Source of the DNA: Steinernema hermaphroditum
Taxonomy: Eukaryota > Nematoda > Chromadorea > Rhabditida > Steinernematidae
Assembly (NCBI GenBank): GCA_030435675.1
Contig: CM059624.1
Coordinates: 6,410,769 to 6,474,768 of the forward strand
Direction: 5' to 3'
Length of the DNA: 64,000 nt
Position numbers and translations under genes: made by a program. Below the pieces are notes generated by a model. It searched no databases, had not been told where the DNA came from, and saw only the letters and a list, made by a program, of their open reading frames with translations. Each line of letters begins with the position of its first letter. The stretch's first letter is position 1. Positions 16,779-29,000 of the stretch are shown one piece after another.

Positions 16779-19340
16779 ATGGACGATATCCACTCGCCCG
16801 AACCTTACTACACCTCGATCGCGTCCTCAGACGAAGGCGAGGCCGACGACGGTCCGTTTGAAGCCAAGCGGGAAGCAAAGCGCCGCCACCACTCGGGCAG
16901 CGGAGGCGAGGAACCCTTTTCTGTACAACCAGAAGGCCAGGTGAGTATTCTTGCGCTATCGCATAGCCGCTTGTTTGACCGATACTTAATTGTTTCGTTT
17001 AGTCTTCTACATGACACTTCATTTAGACTTCAAGGCTGCGCCACGATTCGCACAAGTCTTCGAAACACCGATCCCGCGAGGACAAGTCGAAACACAGTCA
17101 CTCTTCGCGGCACGCAGAGAAGGAGAAGTCGACGCATTCCAGGAGGCACCACAAATCTCCTTCGGTCAGTCACAACTTCAGGTGCAGTTGTTGACCGTGG
17201 CCATTCCAGAGTCATCACTCCAGTTCTCACCACAAGGATCGTTCTTCCCACCGCGAGGACCCCAAGAAGAGTCACTCGCGGCGTTCCGATTCTCCCCGGA
17301 AGCGGCGCCCATCCGCCGGCGATGAAAAGAACCACTCGTCGAAACGTACTCGAGTGCAGGAGGAACAGGATAAAACTCCAGAGATGATGGAAACCGAGGA
17401 GAACGTCGAGGTGAAGGACGAGGCGAAGTACTCACCCGCCTCGAACGCCTCGCATGAATCGGGCGCGAGCACTTCCGGAGCGGACGTGAAGGAGTCCGAG
17501 AGTGTCGCACATCGCAGTGGACACAGATGGTCGAAGTTCGAAAGCGACTCCGACGAGGAGAATCGGGAGCAAAGGAGCCCTACTCCGCCGAAGTTGGGTT
17601 CGTTCCTCTCTCGGTTCGCCAGAGAAAACCGCGTGACCTTAGATACAGAGAGTGACGACGAGAACACCGACGAGGAGCTATTCGAGAGCAAAGATCGTCG
17701 TAATCTGGATACCTCGGACTTTGCCGACAAAGATTTCGAGGATTTGACCGAGGAAGAGAAAGCCATGGTAAAATTTGTGATTACACTTTCATCCCTCACT
17801 TATGGCTAGAGTTGTCGAATTGAATGGAACAGTGAATTCAGCTTTTCGATTTGAGCAACTTTGTCGAATTTCCACAACTTTACTCATGAGTTTGCAGAAA
17901 TGCAGATTAACTTGACAATATCTCTATCTCGAAATTTTGCAGATGTCGCCAGAAGCACTGGCTAAAAGAGAAGAGGAGTACCAGAAAGGTCTGATCGCGC
18001 AGCTTCCAGTTTATTTCCCAGGCGTCCAGGGCTGTCGTAACGTCGCCGAATTCGAGTGTTTGAACCGAATAGAAGAAGGAACCTTCGGAGTGGTGTACAG
18101 AGCGCGAGAGAAGAAGACGGGTACTGACTTTATACTCCTTCTGTTTGTGCTAATCTGATTGTTTTCCAGATGAGATTGTCGCTTTGAAACGCCTGAAGAT
18201 GGAGCGCGAGAAGGAAGGCTTCCCGATCACGTCACTCCGCGAAGTGAACATGCTCCTGAAGGCCGGCTCACACCCAAACGTGGTGAATGTTCGGGAGATC
18301 GTGGTCGGCTCGAACATGGACAAAATCTACCTGGTGATGGAATACGTCGAGCACGACATGAAAGCGCTCATGGAAACTCTGAAGAACCGCAAGAAGAACT
18401 TTCCAATCGGTAGGGTCACGATGCACTCCCGAGTGACTAACTAGTTTTTTTTCAGGCCAAGTGAAGACGTTGCTGCACCAGCTCTTGTCAGGATGCGCCC
18501 ACATGCACTCGGAGTGGATTCTGCACCGCGATCTGAAAACGTCCAATTTACTCCTATCACACAAAGGAATTTTGAAGATCGGCGATTTCGGACTCGCTCG
18601 AGAATTTGGCGACCCTCTCAAGGAGTACACTCCCATCGTCGTAACCTTGTGGTACCGCGCACCAGAATTACTCCTCGGCGCCAAGAAATACTCCACGCCT
18701 ATCGACATGTGGTCCGTCGGATGCATTTTCGCGGAGTTCTTGAAACTGATGCCTCTGTTTCCCGGAAAAAGTGAGATGGACGAGGTCAACAAGATCTTTA
18801 TGGTGCGTTTCTTCCGAACCTTCTCAGAGCGCTTACTCTTATTCTCTTTAGGAGCTCGGAAGTCCATCGGAGAAAATTTGGCCTGGCTATTCGGAATTGC
18901 CATACGTGAAGCAGTGCTCGTTCACGCACTATCCTTACAACCAGCTCCGAAAGAAGTTCGGCTCCAATGTGATCACCGATACCGGATTTCAGCTGTTGAA
19001 CAGGTTTGACTACGTTCTGTTTTCCTGATGCATGATCTCTCGATGTTGCAGATTCCTAACGTATAACCCCGACCGCAGAATATCGGCTGCAGAAGCTCTG
19101 GATCATCCGTGGTTTGCAGAAGAGCCTCAGCCGATCCCTCCTGACATGTTCCCTACGTGGCCGGCGAAGAGCGAACTGAGCAAGATGCCGGCTAGATCAC
19201 CACCACGACCATCATCGAAGAACGCCATTCCCGCGCACGCGCCGACCCAAGCGGAGATCGAGATGCTGAAGCAACTGAACGTGGATCCCCAGAAGATGAG
19301 CGGCGGCTTCAACCTTCGTTTTGATGCGCCAAAGTTCTAA
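16779..19340 (+). CDS. cdk-11: Cyclin-dependent kinase 11 (PITSLRE kinase)
   Basis: Eight exons (16779-16940, 17027-17164, 17210-17767, 17943-18120, 18170-18409, 18456-18802, 18852-19003, 19052-19340) give 687 residues. The N-terminal half is disordered: an RS/SH-rich region and an acidic stretch ([10 protein letters not shown]). The kinase domain starts at [18 protein letters not shown] and holds the Gly loop, [20 protein letters not shown] (catalytic Lys; PITSLRE helix with the invariant Glu), [11 protein letters not shown], the DFG of GDFGLARE, then [13 protein letters not shown] and DMWSVGCIF. The CDK11-specific tail PTWPAKSE is present. CDK11 pairs with L-type cyclins, phosphorylates splicing and transcription factors in the nucleus, and acts in mitosis. 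All catalytic residues are intact. The homeodomain gene starts only 160 bases downstream. Confidence 0.98.
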
Positions 19341-19480
19341 TCTTTTTTTGTTAGTGTAAATACGGTCTTTCAGTAAAGAGTGCCACTTGATGGTTCATGT
19401 GCGATGCGACCTCTGGTTAAGCGATGCCATAGGTGCGATAGCCAGGCTTGGGTTCTGTTTATGTGTGGCTTGAGTCCGTC

Positions 19481-19500
19481 GGTGTTGTTAGATACCAAGA
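19481..19500 (+). promoter_or_regulatory. Probable trans-splice acceptor of the homeodomain gene
   Basis: GTTGTTAG ends at 19491, nine bases before the ATG at 19501 and about 150 bases after the CDK11 stop. The position fits a spliced-leader acceptor and makes CDK11 and the homeodomain gene a possible operon (inference). Confidence 0.4.
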
Positions 19501-20238
19501 ATGTGTGACGAAAGTCAGATGACCGAAGTCGAATGGAAACCAGAAGACGCCATCGACGAAGGAGAAAAGCGTTCCCACTCTGAGGAGATGAGTCGTCTCC
19601 TCAGCCAAATTGGTCTTCTGCGCGATACCACACAGTTGACTCACACCGAAGAATCTCTGGCCATAGAAGATCCCCAAGCGCCATCAGATTCGCCGCTTCC
19701 TCACGAAGAAACATTCGATTCCGGCATCGAAGTGTCCAGCCCGAACCACTCCGAATCGCCAGTCACTGTTAAGGAAGAGGTCGAAGACGATGACTACGAG
19801 AATCCTGCCTCTGACACGGTTCCTTCAAGTCCCGAGCCCCAGGATGTCCTCCAGTCGGCTTCTCCTTCTTCTCCGGTGATGTCGCCGGACGTGTACGCCA
19901 CTGTTCTCCTGAGCGCTTTCGGCTTCGAGGGCGCTCTCGCCTACGCGTCGAGCCTCTCCCCCGAAGCATTCTTCGAAGGCGCCCGTCTTCTGACGACCGC
20001 GATGACTCCCGAGGCGACGCCCACGGCGCCGAAGCGTCCGAAGACGGAGCGGAAGCCTCGAGAGAACTACGAGAAGAGTCAGCAGGTGGAGCTCGAGAAG
20101 TTCTACGCGGAGACGAAGCACCCGACAATGCAGCGGAAGACGGAGATCGCCTCGAAGACCGGACTCACCTACCACCGCGTCCAGAAGTGGTTCGAGAATC
20201 GGCGACAGAGGGACAAGAGAGTGCCTGTGGCTAAGTAA
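19501..20238 (+). CDS. Divergent homeodomain transcription factor (intronless)
   Basis: A single exon encodes 245 residues. Residues 1-180 are acidic and Ser/Pro-rich (EEVEDDDYEN, SSPEPQDVLQS), likely an activation or disordered region. The homeodomain occupies residues 183-242: Arg5, Leu16, Trp48, Phe49, Asn51 and Arg53 are all present in ENYEKSQQVELEKFY and VQKWFENRRQRDKR. Two DNA-contact positions are odd: Lys at 47 instead of Ile/Val, and Glu at 50 instead of Gln/Lys/Ser. The homeodomain is at the extreme C-terminus, as in several fast-evolving worm ceh genes. I cannot place it in a named class. It probably binds DNA in the nucleus with altered specificity (inference). Confidence 0.93.
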   Translation: MCDESQMTEVEWKPEDAIDEGEKRSHSEEMSRLLSQIGLLRDTTQLTHTEESLAIEDPQAPSDSPLPHEETFDSGIEVSSPNHSESPVTVKEEVEDDDYENPASDTVPSSPEPQDVLQSASPSSPVMSPDVYATVLLSAFGFEGALAYASSLSPEAFFEGARLLTTAMTPEATPTAPKRPKTERKPRENYEKSQQVELEKFYAETKHPTMQRKTEIASKTGLTYHRVQKWFENRRQRDKRVPVAK

Positions 20239-20361
20239 GATTCTCACGACCCTTACGACTACGGTAGATATATATACATGTGAATATCGATAAAAATAGG
20301 CGCTACATAAATGTCCCTTTGCTCATACGGTATCAGCTCTGGTTCTGCAGAAGAATGTGAC
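20239..20361. other. Convergent 3' ends of the homeodomain and isomerase-like genes
   Basis: Only 123 bases separate the two stop codons. The sequence is AT-rich with a TACGGTAG octamer near 20262; no canonical AATAAA was seen on the plus strand. Confidence 0.4.
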
Positions 20362-21309
20362 TTAGATGTTCTTGAATTCGGAGGTTCCCTTCTGCTGGTG
20401 AGCTTTGATTGCATTCTGGAGGTCCTGTCCCAGGAATAACGTCTGCCTGCAGCACATCGCGTACGACACCGTATCCTGGAGGTCGTGGTCCCGGGCGTAG
20501 TTCATCAGCATCTTGCTCGCTTGCACGGTCACGGGACTCTTCGAGGCGATCAGGGTCGCCATCTCTTCCACGGCGCTCATCATCGTCTCGCGGTTTTTGA
20601 ATGGCTTCGATATCAGATCTGAAACGGAGTTGGATCGTTTCGGAGGAGAAGGGACTCACCGTTCTGGAACGCGTCTTTGACGCCGAAGCGCGTTCCCATG
20701 AAGGTCATCTCCTTAAGCCAGCTGTGACTGCGGACGACCTTCGGGAGGATGGCGAGTGGTCCCGCGAGGAACGACTGCCCGAGTCTTCCGCTCCGAATGG
20801 CGAACATTGCATCGGCAGAGGCGACGCGGACGTCGCAAGCGGCCACCAGCTCGATGGCCTTTCCGACGCAGTCGCCGTGGATGGCCGCGATCACTGGCTT
20901 CGTACACTGAAGACGCCTGGGTCATCTTAGAACCAGGGAGACACTCACCTTCTCGATGCTGGCTACCGCGTTGTGGAACGGATCCAGCCTTCTGAGGACC
21001 TCGTGGCCCTTGCGCGCGACGTCTGCTTGTTTTCGGATGGCGTCGAACATCTCGTCTTGCTCGATGGCGTCGATAGCTCCAGAGAAGTTCTTCCCGTTGG
21101 CAGAGAGGACGACGACGCGAATTTCCGGATTCGCAGCTGCCTCCTCGAACGCCCTCTGCACCTCTCTAAAGGCGAACAGTGCGCAGAAGAGAACAGGAGA
21201 CTCACCTCAACATAATCGTGTTGAGGGCGTTGCGCCCCTCGAGGCGATTCAGAATAATCTGCGCGACGGCGCCGTTCTTCTTCGTTTCGATCGTCTTGAA
21301 GGTGGACAT
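20362..21309 (-). CDS. Enoyl-CoA hydratase/isomerase family protein, dienoyl-CoA-isomerase-like (ECH1-like), catalytic acids missing
   Basis: Exons 21206-21309, 20949-21165, 20660-20906 and 20362-20618 give 274 residues. Crotonase landmarks are present: ILNRLEGRNALNTIML, VVVLSANGKNFSGAID (first oxyanion-hole loop), KPVIAAIHGDCVGKAIELVA, ACDVRVASADAMFAI and SKSPVTVQASK. Overall length and the segment HEVLRRLDPFHNAVASIEKC resemble delta3,5-delta2,4-dienoyl-CoA isomerase. Aligned by eye to rat ECH1, its acids Asp176, Glu196 and Asp204 become Glu126, Ser146 and Leu154, and the usual GGG of the second oxyanion loop is GKA. No clear mitochondrial transit peptide or SKL-type peroxisomal signal is visible. 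It may have changed substrate or lost activity (inference). It follows the lipase gene on the same strand at a 251-base gap. Confidence 0.9.
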
Positions 21310-21560
21310 CGCTTCTTCGGAGTGCTCGGAACGACCGCTCCTCTCTCTTCAAATGAACCAAATAGAGACGAGGAGCGGGCCAGACCCGAGTTGTCTAGAA
21401 GGGGTACTGTCTAGACAGGAGGCAGACTCCCAAATTCGAGGGGTAACAGAAAATGACTGGATTACGGTAGCTTGACTGGCTAAATGGATGAAGTGTAAAA
21501 CTAGAACTGACGAAAGAATGAAACCGGTTTCTTTATTCGTTGTTCACGTTCATAACAGGC
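21310..21560. other. Spacer between lipase stop and isomerase-like gene start
   Basis: 251 bases lie between two minus-strand genes. It contains an exact TGTCTAGACA palindrome (21408-21417) and a TACGGTAG octamer (about 21461). The short gap would allow an operon. Confidence 0.4.
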
Positions 21561-23080
21561 TCAGTGCTGGTTGTTTATCACCTGCTCCGCAAGATCGTCC
21601 ATGATGGGGAGATAGATCTCGGTGGCGGCGCGCTGGCCCCAGATAAAGTCAAGGTGGTTGAACCTATCCAGCTTCACGTTGTTCTGGAGGACGTCTTTCG
21701 GGATCTTAGCCAGGAGGTAGTTGTTGATGTCCTTCTCGTCGGCGAGCCAGTCGTCCGGGCTCCAGTAGATGTCGATCTTTGTGTTCTTGATCTCGGAGAT
21801 GTCATAGAGGGGCGGCGTGTCCTGACCGTAGTGCAGTTTGTTTTGCTCGGGCGTCGAGAAGTCATACATCTGCATCTTCCCGCTCTTGACCATCTGCGCC
21901 CAGTGGATGATATTCTGGGTGGAGGTGTCGCTTGGTTCGTCTGTCAGGAACACGTCCAATCGAGTCTGAATCTCACTTTAAGCCCTACGAACCTAGCACG
22001 AGCCCTACGTCATTCATCTGGTTGCTCGACGTGCCGGACATCATAAACAGCACGTTCCCGCAAATTCCATCGGTGAAGGGGTTGTCGCAGAAGAGGTACT
22101 CGATGCCCTTGAGCCAGCCCTGGTCAGGTAAAAACTGATCGAAGCCGAGGGCTTTGAAGACGGCCTGGAGGCGTGGAAGGGAGGCATAGAGGTTTAGGGG
22201 GATGTGGTTACCTCGAGACCGTTGGCCAAGTAGTGGGCGATGAAGGAGAGCAGCCCCTTGATGTCTTTGACGGTGTTGACCGGGGCCAGCGCGTAGAACT
22301 TCTTGATCTGAAAGGGGTCGCGGGGTAAGTGGAGGGAAACGGGATGGAATCGAACCTTGAGGGCGAACTGAGGGTCCTTCGAGAGCTTGGCGAACATCAT
22401 CAGAGTGCCCTGCGAGTGGCCGACGTAGTAGAGCGTCTTCTGGTTAGTGATCTGGAGCGCCTTATCGATCATGGCGTCGAGATCGTACTTGGCGAACTCG
22501 TCCCAACTAAAGGCTTTCTTTCCTACAGTACTTCTTCTTTATGAACTCTTACGAGAACTTCCAGAACTCGTGGCCTTTCGGGTTCAAAGTGGTGTGATCC
22601 ATCGACCAGACGTTTCCGCGGACGTTTCCCATCCACACGTCATAACCGGCGTCGGCCAGCATGTACCCTAGAATAACTGAGTCCAGCCATGGAGTACGGT
22701 AGGACAGTACCCAGAGCCAGATGGGGAAGATTGGTGATCCAGTTGTTGCTGTTGGCTAGGAGACCGTGCTGCAGGAAGACGACTGGTTTAGGCTTGTCCG
22801 ACGGCTGACCTAAAGGGACCAACTCAGGTCGGAAACGTTTGGTCGGTTACTGATTTTTCCAAAGGGGATACGGTGGAGGGTCAGGATGTATCCATCTTTG
22901 GTGGTCGCCTTAAACGTCTCGGCGGGATATCCCCAATGGGCGATGATGTCGGGCTAAACACGGAAAAGCACGTCTCAGGCGCCTCTTCCTCGGTCCTACC
23001 ACGGACTTTCCGGCCTCCCAGTCGAGCGAGAAGGATGAGGCGAAGAGAGAAAGGAGGAGAACGACCTGGTGAGACAACAT
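21561..23080 (-). CDS. Lysosomal acid lipase-like triacylglycerol/sterol-ester lipase (lipl type)
   Basis: Eight exons (23000-23080, 22851-22953, 22711-22809, 22553-22667, 22356-22506, 22212-22307, 22009-22164, 21561-21965) give 401 residues, the usual size. A signal peptide ([18 protein letters not shown]) is followed by the acid-lipase N-terminus [20 protein letters not shown] and LHRIPFG, the oxyanion segment [14 protein letters not shown], then [12 protein letters not shown]. The nucleophile elbow is YYVGHSQGT with Ser164. The C-terminal domain supplies the probable catalytic Asp339 (SPDDWLAD) and His371 (FNHLDFIWG). Family enzymes hydrolyse neutral lipids in lysosomes, and in worms several are fasting-induced. 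The first intron directly follows the signal-peptide exon. All catalytic residues are intact. Confidence 0.96.
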
Positions 23081-26000
23081 CTTCGGCGCTCTGACCTTAT
23101 CTGTAGCTGTGGAAGCTTTAAGGAGCGACTGATAGGACACATTGAGAGCATGTGGCTGCCGTATTGTGAGCGCTTATCGCCATGTGGTCACACGCTTTCT
23201 GCAAAAATGCGAAAAAGGGAACGAAGAGAACGGTGTGTGGCTGGCGCCAGAAGGCTGTAAACCGGAGAAGATTGGCTGGGGGAGCGAACGAACTTTGTAA
23301 TTTTTTTCGGCATTCTGAACGTGCTCGAAACTGGAACACAAAGATTCGGCAAGAAGTAGGTCAACAGTGACCGTATGCATCAGTGATTCCGATGTAAAAT
23401 GTAGTCACTGCCTGAGTCAAAATCATGATGTGGCCCCACCATCCTCTCAACTTCCACCTCGAACGCATTACAACAGAGAGAGCAAAGTACAAACGCGGAT
23501 CGGCGCTTCGGCTTTGAGATCGAGTTACTATTGATATCCGACACTTATCTTATAAACCATCGCAACATCTCTGGGGACAGCTGCGCAGATTAGTGTCACC
23601 ACGATGGGTTCGAGCTGCGGTCAGTTTCCGGATTGATTGTCTTTGTCTTCTTCAACGCTGGCCTAAGTGTGCTGTCGATCCTCAACAGGCCACCTTGTTA
23701 TCTGCAGGTTTTACTCGAGGGCGAAATCAGATTCGGCCTCCCCCCTCCCTCCCCCTCCCTCCAGTCCCCGTTTATTTACATTTAAGTTTCACATTTAAAT
23801 CATAAACTCCCCGGGGGCGACGGTCCCAAGGCCATCAACAGGGGATCGTCGTAAAGGCGTCATTAAATGTTTCGCGAAGTGCACGCGCCTTATGACGGCT
23901 TTAGAGGGCGCGAGCCTCGAATTGAAAACAGATTCCCCTCGAGGGGCGCCGCCGACGGCCGGAAGCGCCTTCTCGGTGTCCGGTTGCAAATCGAATTACC
24001 CAATCTTGCGACTTTTTTGTTCTGAAGGGCGGGAAGAGGAGGCCTTGGCGAGAGATCCGTGAAGTGGACGTGTGCCATGTCCAAATCCACTTTCTTCGGG
24101 ATGACCAGTTTAGACGCGGTACTGTGTTCTCACAATAGCGATAGATATTATTTTGATAGTGGCACTTTATTCCATTACTCCACATTGTTTGCTTAGGAAT
24201 ATCACTTAAACGGGCATATCAAGGAATCGGTGCCCTCTTCAACTTCCCCATACGTGCTTCATAGTGTGACGATTCCAGGCGAAACCGGAAGTTATGTCTC
24301 CTGTCCAAAAAGTGTCTAGACATGTCTAGAAAAAGGCCAAGTGGAAGACGATTGCAATACTAGGAAATGGATATCGTTCCAGCATAACTGAACGTGCTCT
24401 TGTGGCAACCTGTCTCTAGTTACGTGCCATAAGACGAACGAAGCATTGATGTGCCCATCAACGTGCTTTTCTTGCTTCCCAATGTTCAACCCTGTTGGCG
24501 TATTCGGAAATCGGTGATGGCTTTGGCTTGGCTCAGTTGACTTCAATGCTTCCAGCATCACTTGATATGCCCCTACGAGAAACATTCTAGTTATGTCCGA
24601 AAACCAACCGGTGGTGCTTGTGCTCTTTTGGATAAGTGGGAATTTTTTCAAAACAGGAACTCCGTTTGTTCTTCGTATCTTTATGAAACATTGCATGTAG
24701 AATTCTCTTTTCTATGAACCATTTAAAGAAGAAGTCGACCGTAAGGTCGCCTTGTTTGATAATGGTCACAAAAGTGAATTGTGACGCCTCGATCTTTGGC
24801 TTCTTTTCTTGGCCACTGTTCAGGCCTGCACTTCGCACTTTTACTATTGCTTTTTCACACTCTCTACTGACATCCATCAGTCAAACATTTCCCAAACTAC
24901 ACATAGGACACGCTCACTTTCCCTGAATGATGCCAAAACGATACCAAAGCGATCTCCGTCGAACGCTCTTATAAGCGCGAAATTTATTTAAAAGTACGTC
25001 CATATTCGGCCTAAACACTCTCACCTTGAAGGGCACGAAAACAGAAAACTCCAATTGCTTTTGTTTATTGGCGCGCGCCCGAAATAGTTCCCCATTTGTC
25101 TCCCATGACGTGGCCCCGAAAGGAGCTCCCTATTTTGAGAAACATCTGCACATGCATAGAACAAAGGAGTGCGCTGGCGCCACAAACACCCACAGGGAGA
25201 CTTATTTTCGCAATTAATGATGTCTGTTTACTCCAGAAACTACTTCGCTCAGAAATTAGACCTTTGTGGCGAAAGAATTGTTTTCGCGGCGGGAAATATC
25301 GCGCGCCGTTCGCCGAAACGTTCCGTCAGGGGAGAGTTGCGTGTTCTCTCGGCCTCTCGGGTCGCATTTCCGGAGAAGTCGGCGATGTCCGCGCGGACAA
25401 TTACCCGACGCACTCATTTGCATTTTAATTCATTTCTCGCCACAGCCCTGGGTTATTGGATTTTTTAGTTTTAAACAAATAAACGCTCATGGACCGCCTC
25501 CGTGAGTCACCCCTAATCGTCCAGGCGTCCACGAGGCTGTTTGTCCATTTGGTCGCTTGTGAAAACGATCGCCGACTCCCGAAGTATTGTGACAAAGAGT
25601 GTTTTCCAATTTGGGACTAATCGATTATTCCACGAATTAGATAAGTCTGTCGACTTTGTTAGATCTACACCCAGATCACGGCTTATATTCCCGCTTGTTC
25701 GCTGGAACAAGTGTGCCATAAATTTTGATGTGACACCAACGCCATCGGACACGACGGCGATTTTTATATCTGAGCTTTGGTCTCTGGCGCTGTCCAGACG
25801 AGAGTGCGGTGCTGGTCTTTCTGGCACTTTCCCATAGGTTTTCCACATGTGGTTGTATTGGCTTTCGCATGAGGTTGGGGCGAAACTAGCAAAGGAATCT
25901 TCCGAGTTAGTCGCCCTCAGATTGGGCTAAATCCTAGTCACCAAGTAGTTTTATATGAGGGCTGTGAAAATTTTCAAAATTCTATCGGAACATGAGCACG

Positions 26001-29000
26001 TCTAATGCTGTGAACCTTTGTTTCAAAAAGACAGTTTTTTCAATCTTTTTTTCCATTCGGTATTGGCTTACTGTATCTATTGGGTTGGTGCATAAGATCT
26101 TGCCTTATGCACCAACCCAATACATGGACTTGCCTCGATTCATTTCCGATATTTGAGTGGTGACTAAAGTTGTCATCGAGTCGAAGAAAATCCGCATTTT
26201 TTTGCAGCACGGACCAATTTTGAAGTCCAATCGGGAAACTTTCACTGGATTCGCTCCAACGTCGGGGCCTATGACAATCAAAATAACTAGACCGAACAGC
26301 AAAATGAGGTCGAATTAGCGATCGAACCCGAAAATTTTTAGGTAGAATTTTTTGATTGTGCTGAACCTTGACGTTGGGTTGAAGCTAATTCAATCGAAAA
26401 TTTTTAGATCGGACTTTGGTCCGTGGTGCGAAAACACGGATGCTCGGGTTCGATCCGATGACAACTCTAGTACCGACAAAAAAAGAACGAACAGTGATAC
26501 CAGAGCGTGAGCACTAGCATAAAAAAAAGTGGCAGATCGTCACTGACCACGGGTTCGCACATCGGCTAACATCCAGGCTTGTCTTAGGCTCTGAACCCTC
26601 GAAACTTTCCGAAGTTTTCAAAATCCAATCCTTTTAGGAACTTTCATGCTTTAAGCACATAGTAAATTATGACATAATTTTCATTTACATTTCCAAGATG
26701 CAAAATAAAGTGATGTATCCACAGGATGTTTTCGATCGTTCTGAATTTCGTGGGCATACAGTGTAGTGCTACGGAACTGATGTTTGATGAACTTTGCCAT
26801 TTTAAAAGTGTAACGGGTAGAGTTGCTCTGGCGTGCTCTGGGGAAGGTTAACGACTGTTTTTAGAACCCAGAACGGGATCTCTGATAGCATCACGGTTGC
26901 ACGACAATAGGTTTCAGCTCATGCCTCTGGGTTGCAGTCAATGGCGATGCTATAAATGGCGACGTCCTTTCCTGTTGCCCTACATTTTTCATTCATTTGC
27001 TACGCCCATCAATGGCTTAAGTGCCAGCTCATGACCTGAAGATCGTGCTGAAGGTCATAATGACGTTTTTAGAGCCACCCAGAAAATATTATGTTACAGA
27101 TCCTTCGAAAAATTTATTTTGCTTGTTGATAGCTGAGTCACAGCGTAGAGCTACAAATCGAAAAGCGCTTCTTAAAATGACTCCCACAAATTGCGACTCA
27201 CCCTTAATCACCTTTATGTTGTTTTCTTTTCGTCCAGGACATGGCGCTGAGCACAAACAACGGCGGAAACTGACACTCCGACTCCATTAGATTGAAGTCA
27301 AAAAATGAAACAGCATCTGTCCGTCTACGTGCTTTTGATGAAGAGGAAGCACCAATAAGATGACAATCAATCAGAGTGTTCCATCCTGGAGAAGAAGGTG
27401 ACAGGGATTGAGAGAAATCGGATACATTGTTAGATGCTTCGTCCAGAATGGAGATTCACTTCGGAACGTTCCAGATGTGCGCTTCAAATGCATTATTTAT
27501 TCGCCAAAATAAACGCCGATTACTATTTTTATGGCGCGCGGAATCGATCTCTGTCCCCTTTTCGAGTGCAATTCTATTCGTCGAATATGTTGACGTGAGT
27601 CGATTATTCAGAGGGAGAGGGAGGAAGCGAATTTTGAGGAAGAGCCTCGAGCAAACAATTCTGCATGGTAATTCACTTTTCTTGGGGAAAGCTAACTTGC
27701 ATGCAAAGTAGGCACATTTCCCTTTCACTGACCAGGAGAGAAGACTTCGAACAAGTAATCACTCCATGTTTAAGATTGAGGAATCAGGATTCCTCAACTT
27801 TGACCACCTTTTAGCAGTAGAATCTACAAGCGATTTGATGAAAGTAGGACTGTTTCGAGCAGCGCTATTGCAGGACTGTTTCCTCAGCTGTGATCGTGGA
27901 ACCAGCACGTATTACAACTTACCTTGTTTTCGGGGTGAATATAGAAACGAAGACTCTTCCAATCTCATAAATATGAGTTCCCTTCGAGTACATCCCCCTC
28001 AATCCACTTCATCTGCCCTCCTCCAGCCCCACCCTCACCCTTCGGCCCTCCTTTTGTCCCTGAGTTGTTTTGCGACTTCCGTCGACAATTCTTCCGACTG
28101 ACTTCCCTCGCCGTAAGACCCTTTCCTCCCTCCCCACCTCGACCTTTGTGCTTCCGCCCCACCCCAAAAAGCCCGGAGTGACGTGCCGTCGAGTAATCCG
28201 ACCCCGGATTCCACTCGGCACCTTTGGCGCCGTCTCGGACATTAAGTTTAGAGGCCACCGGGGTGGCGCGGCGCCGGACACGTCATCTGATTATCCGATC
28301 TGATTAGATCTCTCCTGGGTCGACTCTGCAGAAGGCTCCGCGTTTATTTTTGGCGCTTATCCTGGCACCGGAAGGGAGAGTCCTTGGATTTAATTAAGGA
28401 TTTCCGCTCTCTTCGCGCCGCCATGTGCCACTTTCTGTTTGCTTGTTTGCCTTCAAATTCCGTCTGACATCTTTGGCGAGGCCCTTGTTTCCAAATGTCA
28501 CGCTTCTCGGACATATGAAGTTGTTAGGGTTAAGACCACATTTCTAGGCATTGTTATGAGTGCGGTCTGCAAGACCACTTCCATATACCACATTGCCCAA
28601 ATCGCCTTAAGGAGAAAAACTAACAAGGAAACCTAGGTCTACCGTTTGCCCCTTCTCTTGCGTCGGTCTTAGCGTTGGCCCATTCCCTTCTAAGAGGCCG
28701 TCAGATGGACGTTAAAAGTTAGTATAATCGTATTCTATTTTTTTTGGAGAAAACAGGACACTAAAAATATCGTCTAGATTCGCTGTATTGCAATAAAAAG
28801 ACCAGCAGCCCCACAATCGACATATGAACTTAAAATTGTTTTTAATTTTTTAATTTTTTAAAAATTGTTTTGAAATCTTGTTTTAAAATTAGATCGACAG
28901 AGTAGGACTACAATGGCTATTTTTATACAGTTCAGCTTTGGGCTGATCTTTAGTGGCCTCTGTCCATTTTTTGGCGTTACGGTATTTTGGTCTCCGAACG

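Noticed and set aside
24316..24877. Two overlapping minus-strand ORFs (96 and 126 codons) that might be one frameshifted gene
   Set aside because: No family resemblance, no splice sites and no codon-use signal strong enough; a degenerate gene is possible but unsupported.
26400..26470. Possible tRNA with GGTTCGATCCG B box
   Set aside because: A hairpin and B box are present, but no acceptor stem or proper D arm can be formed.
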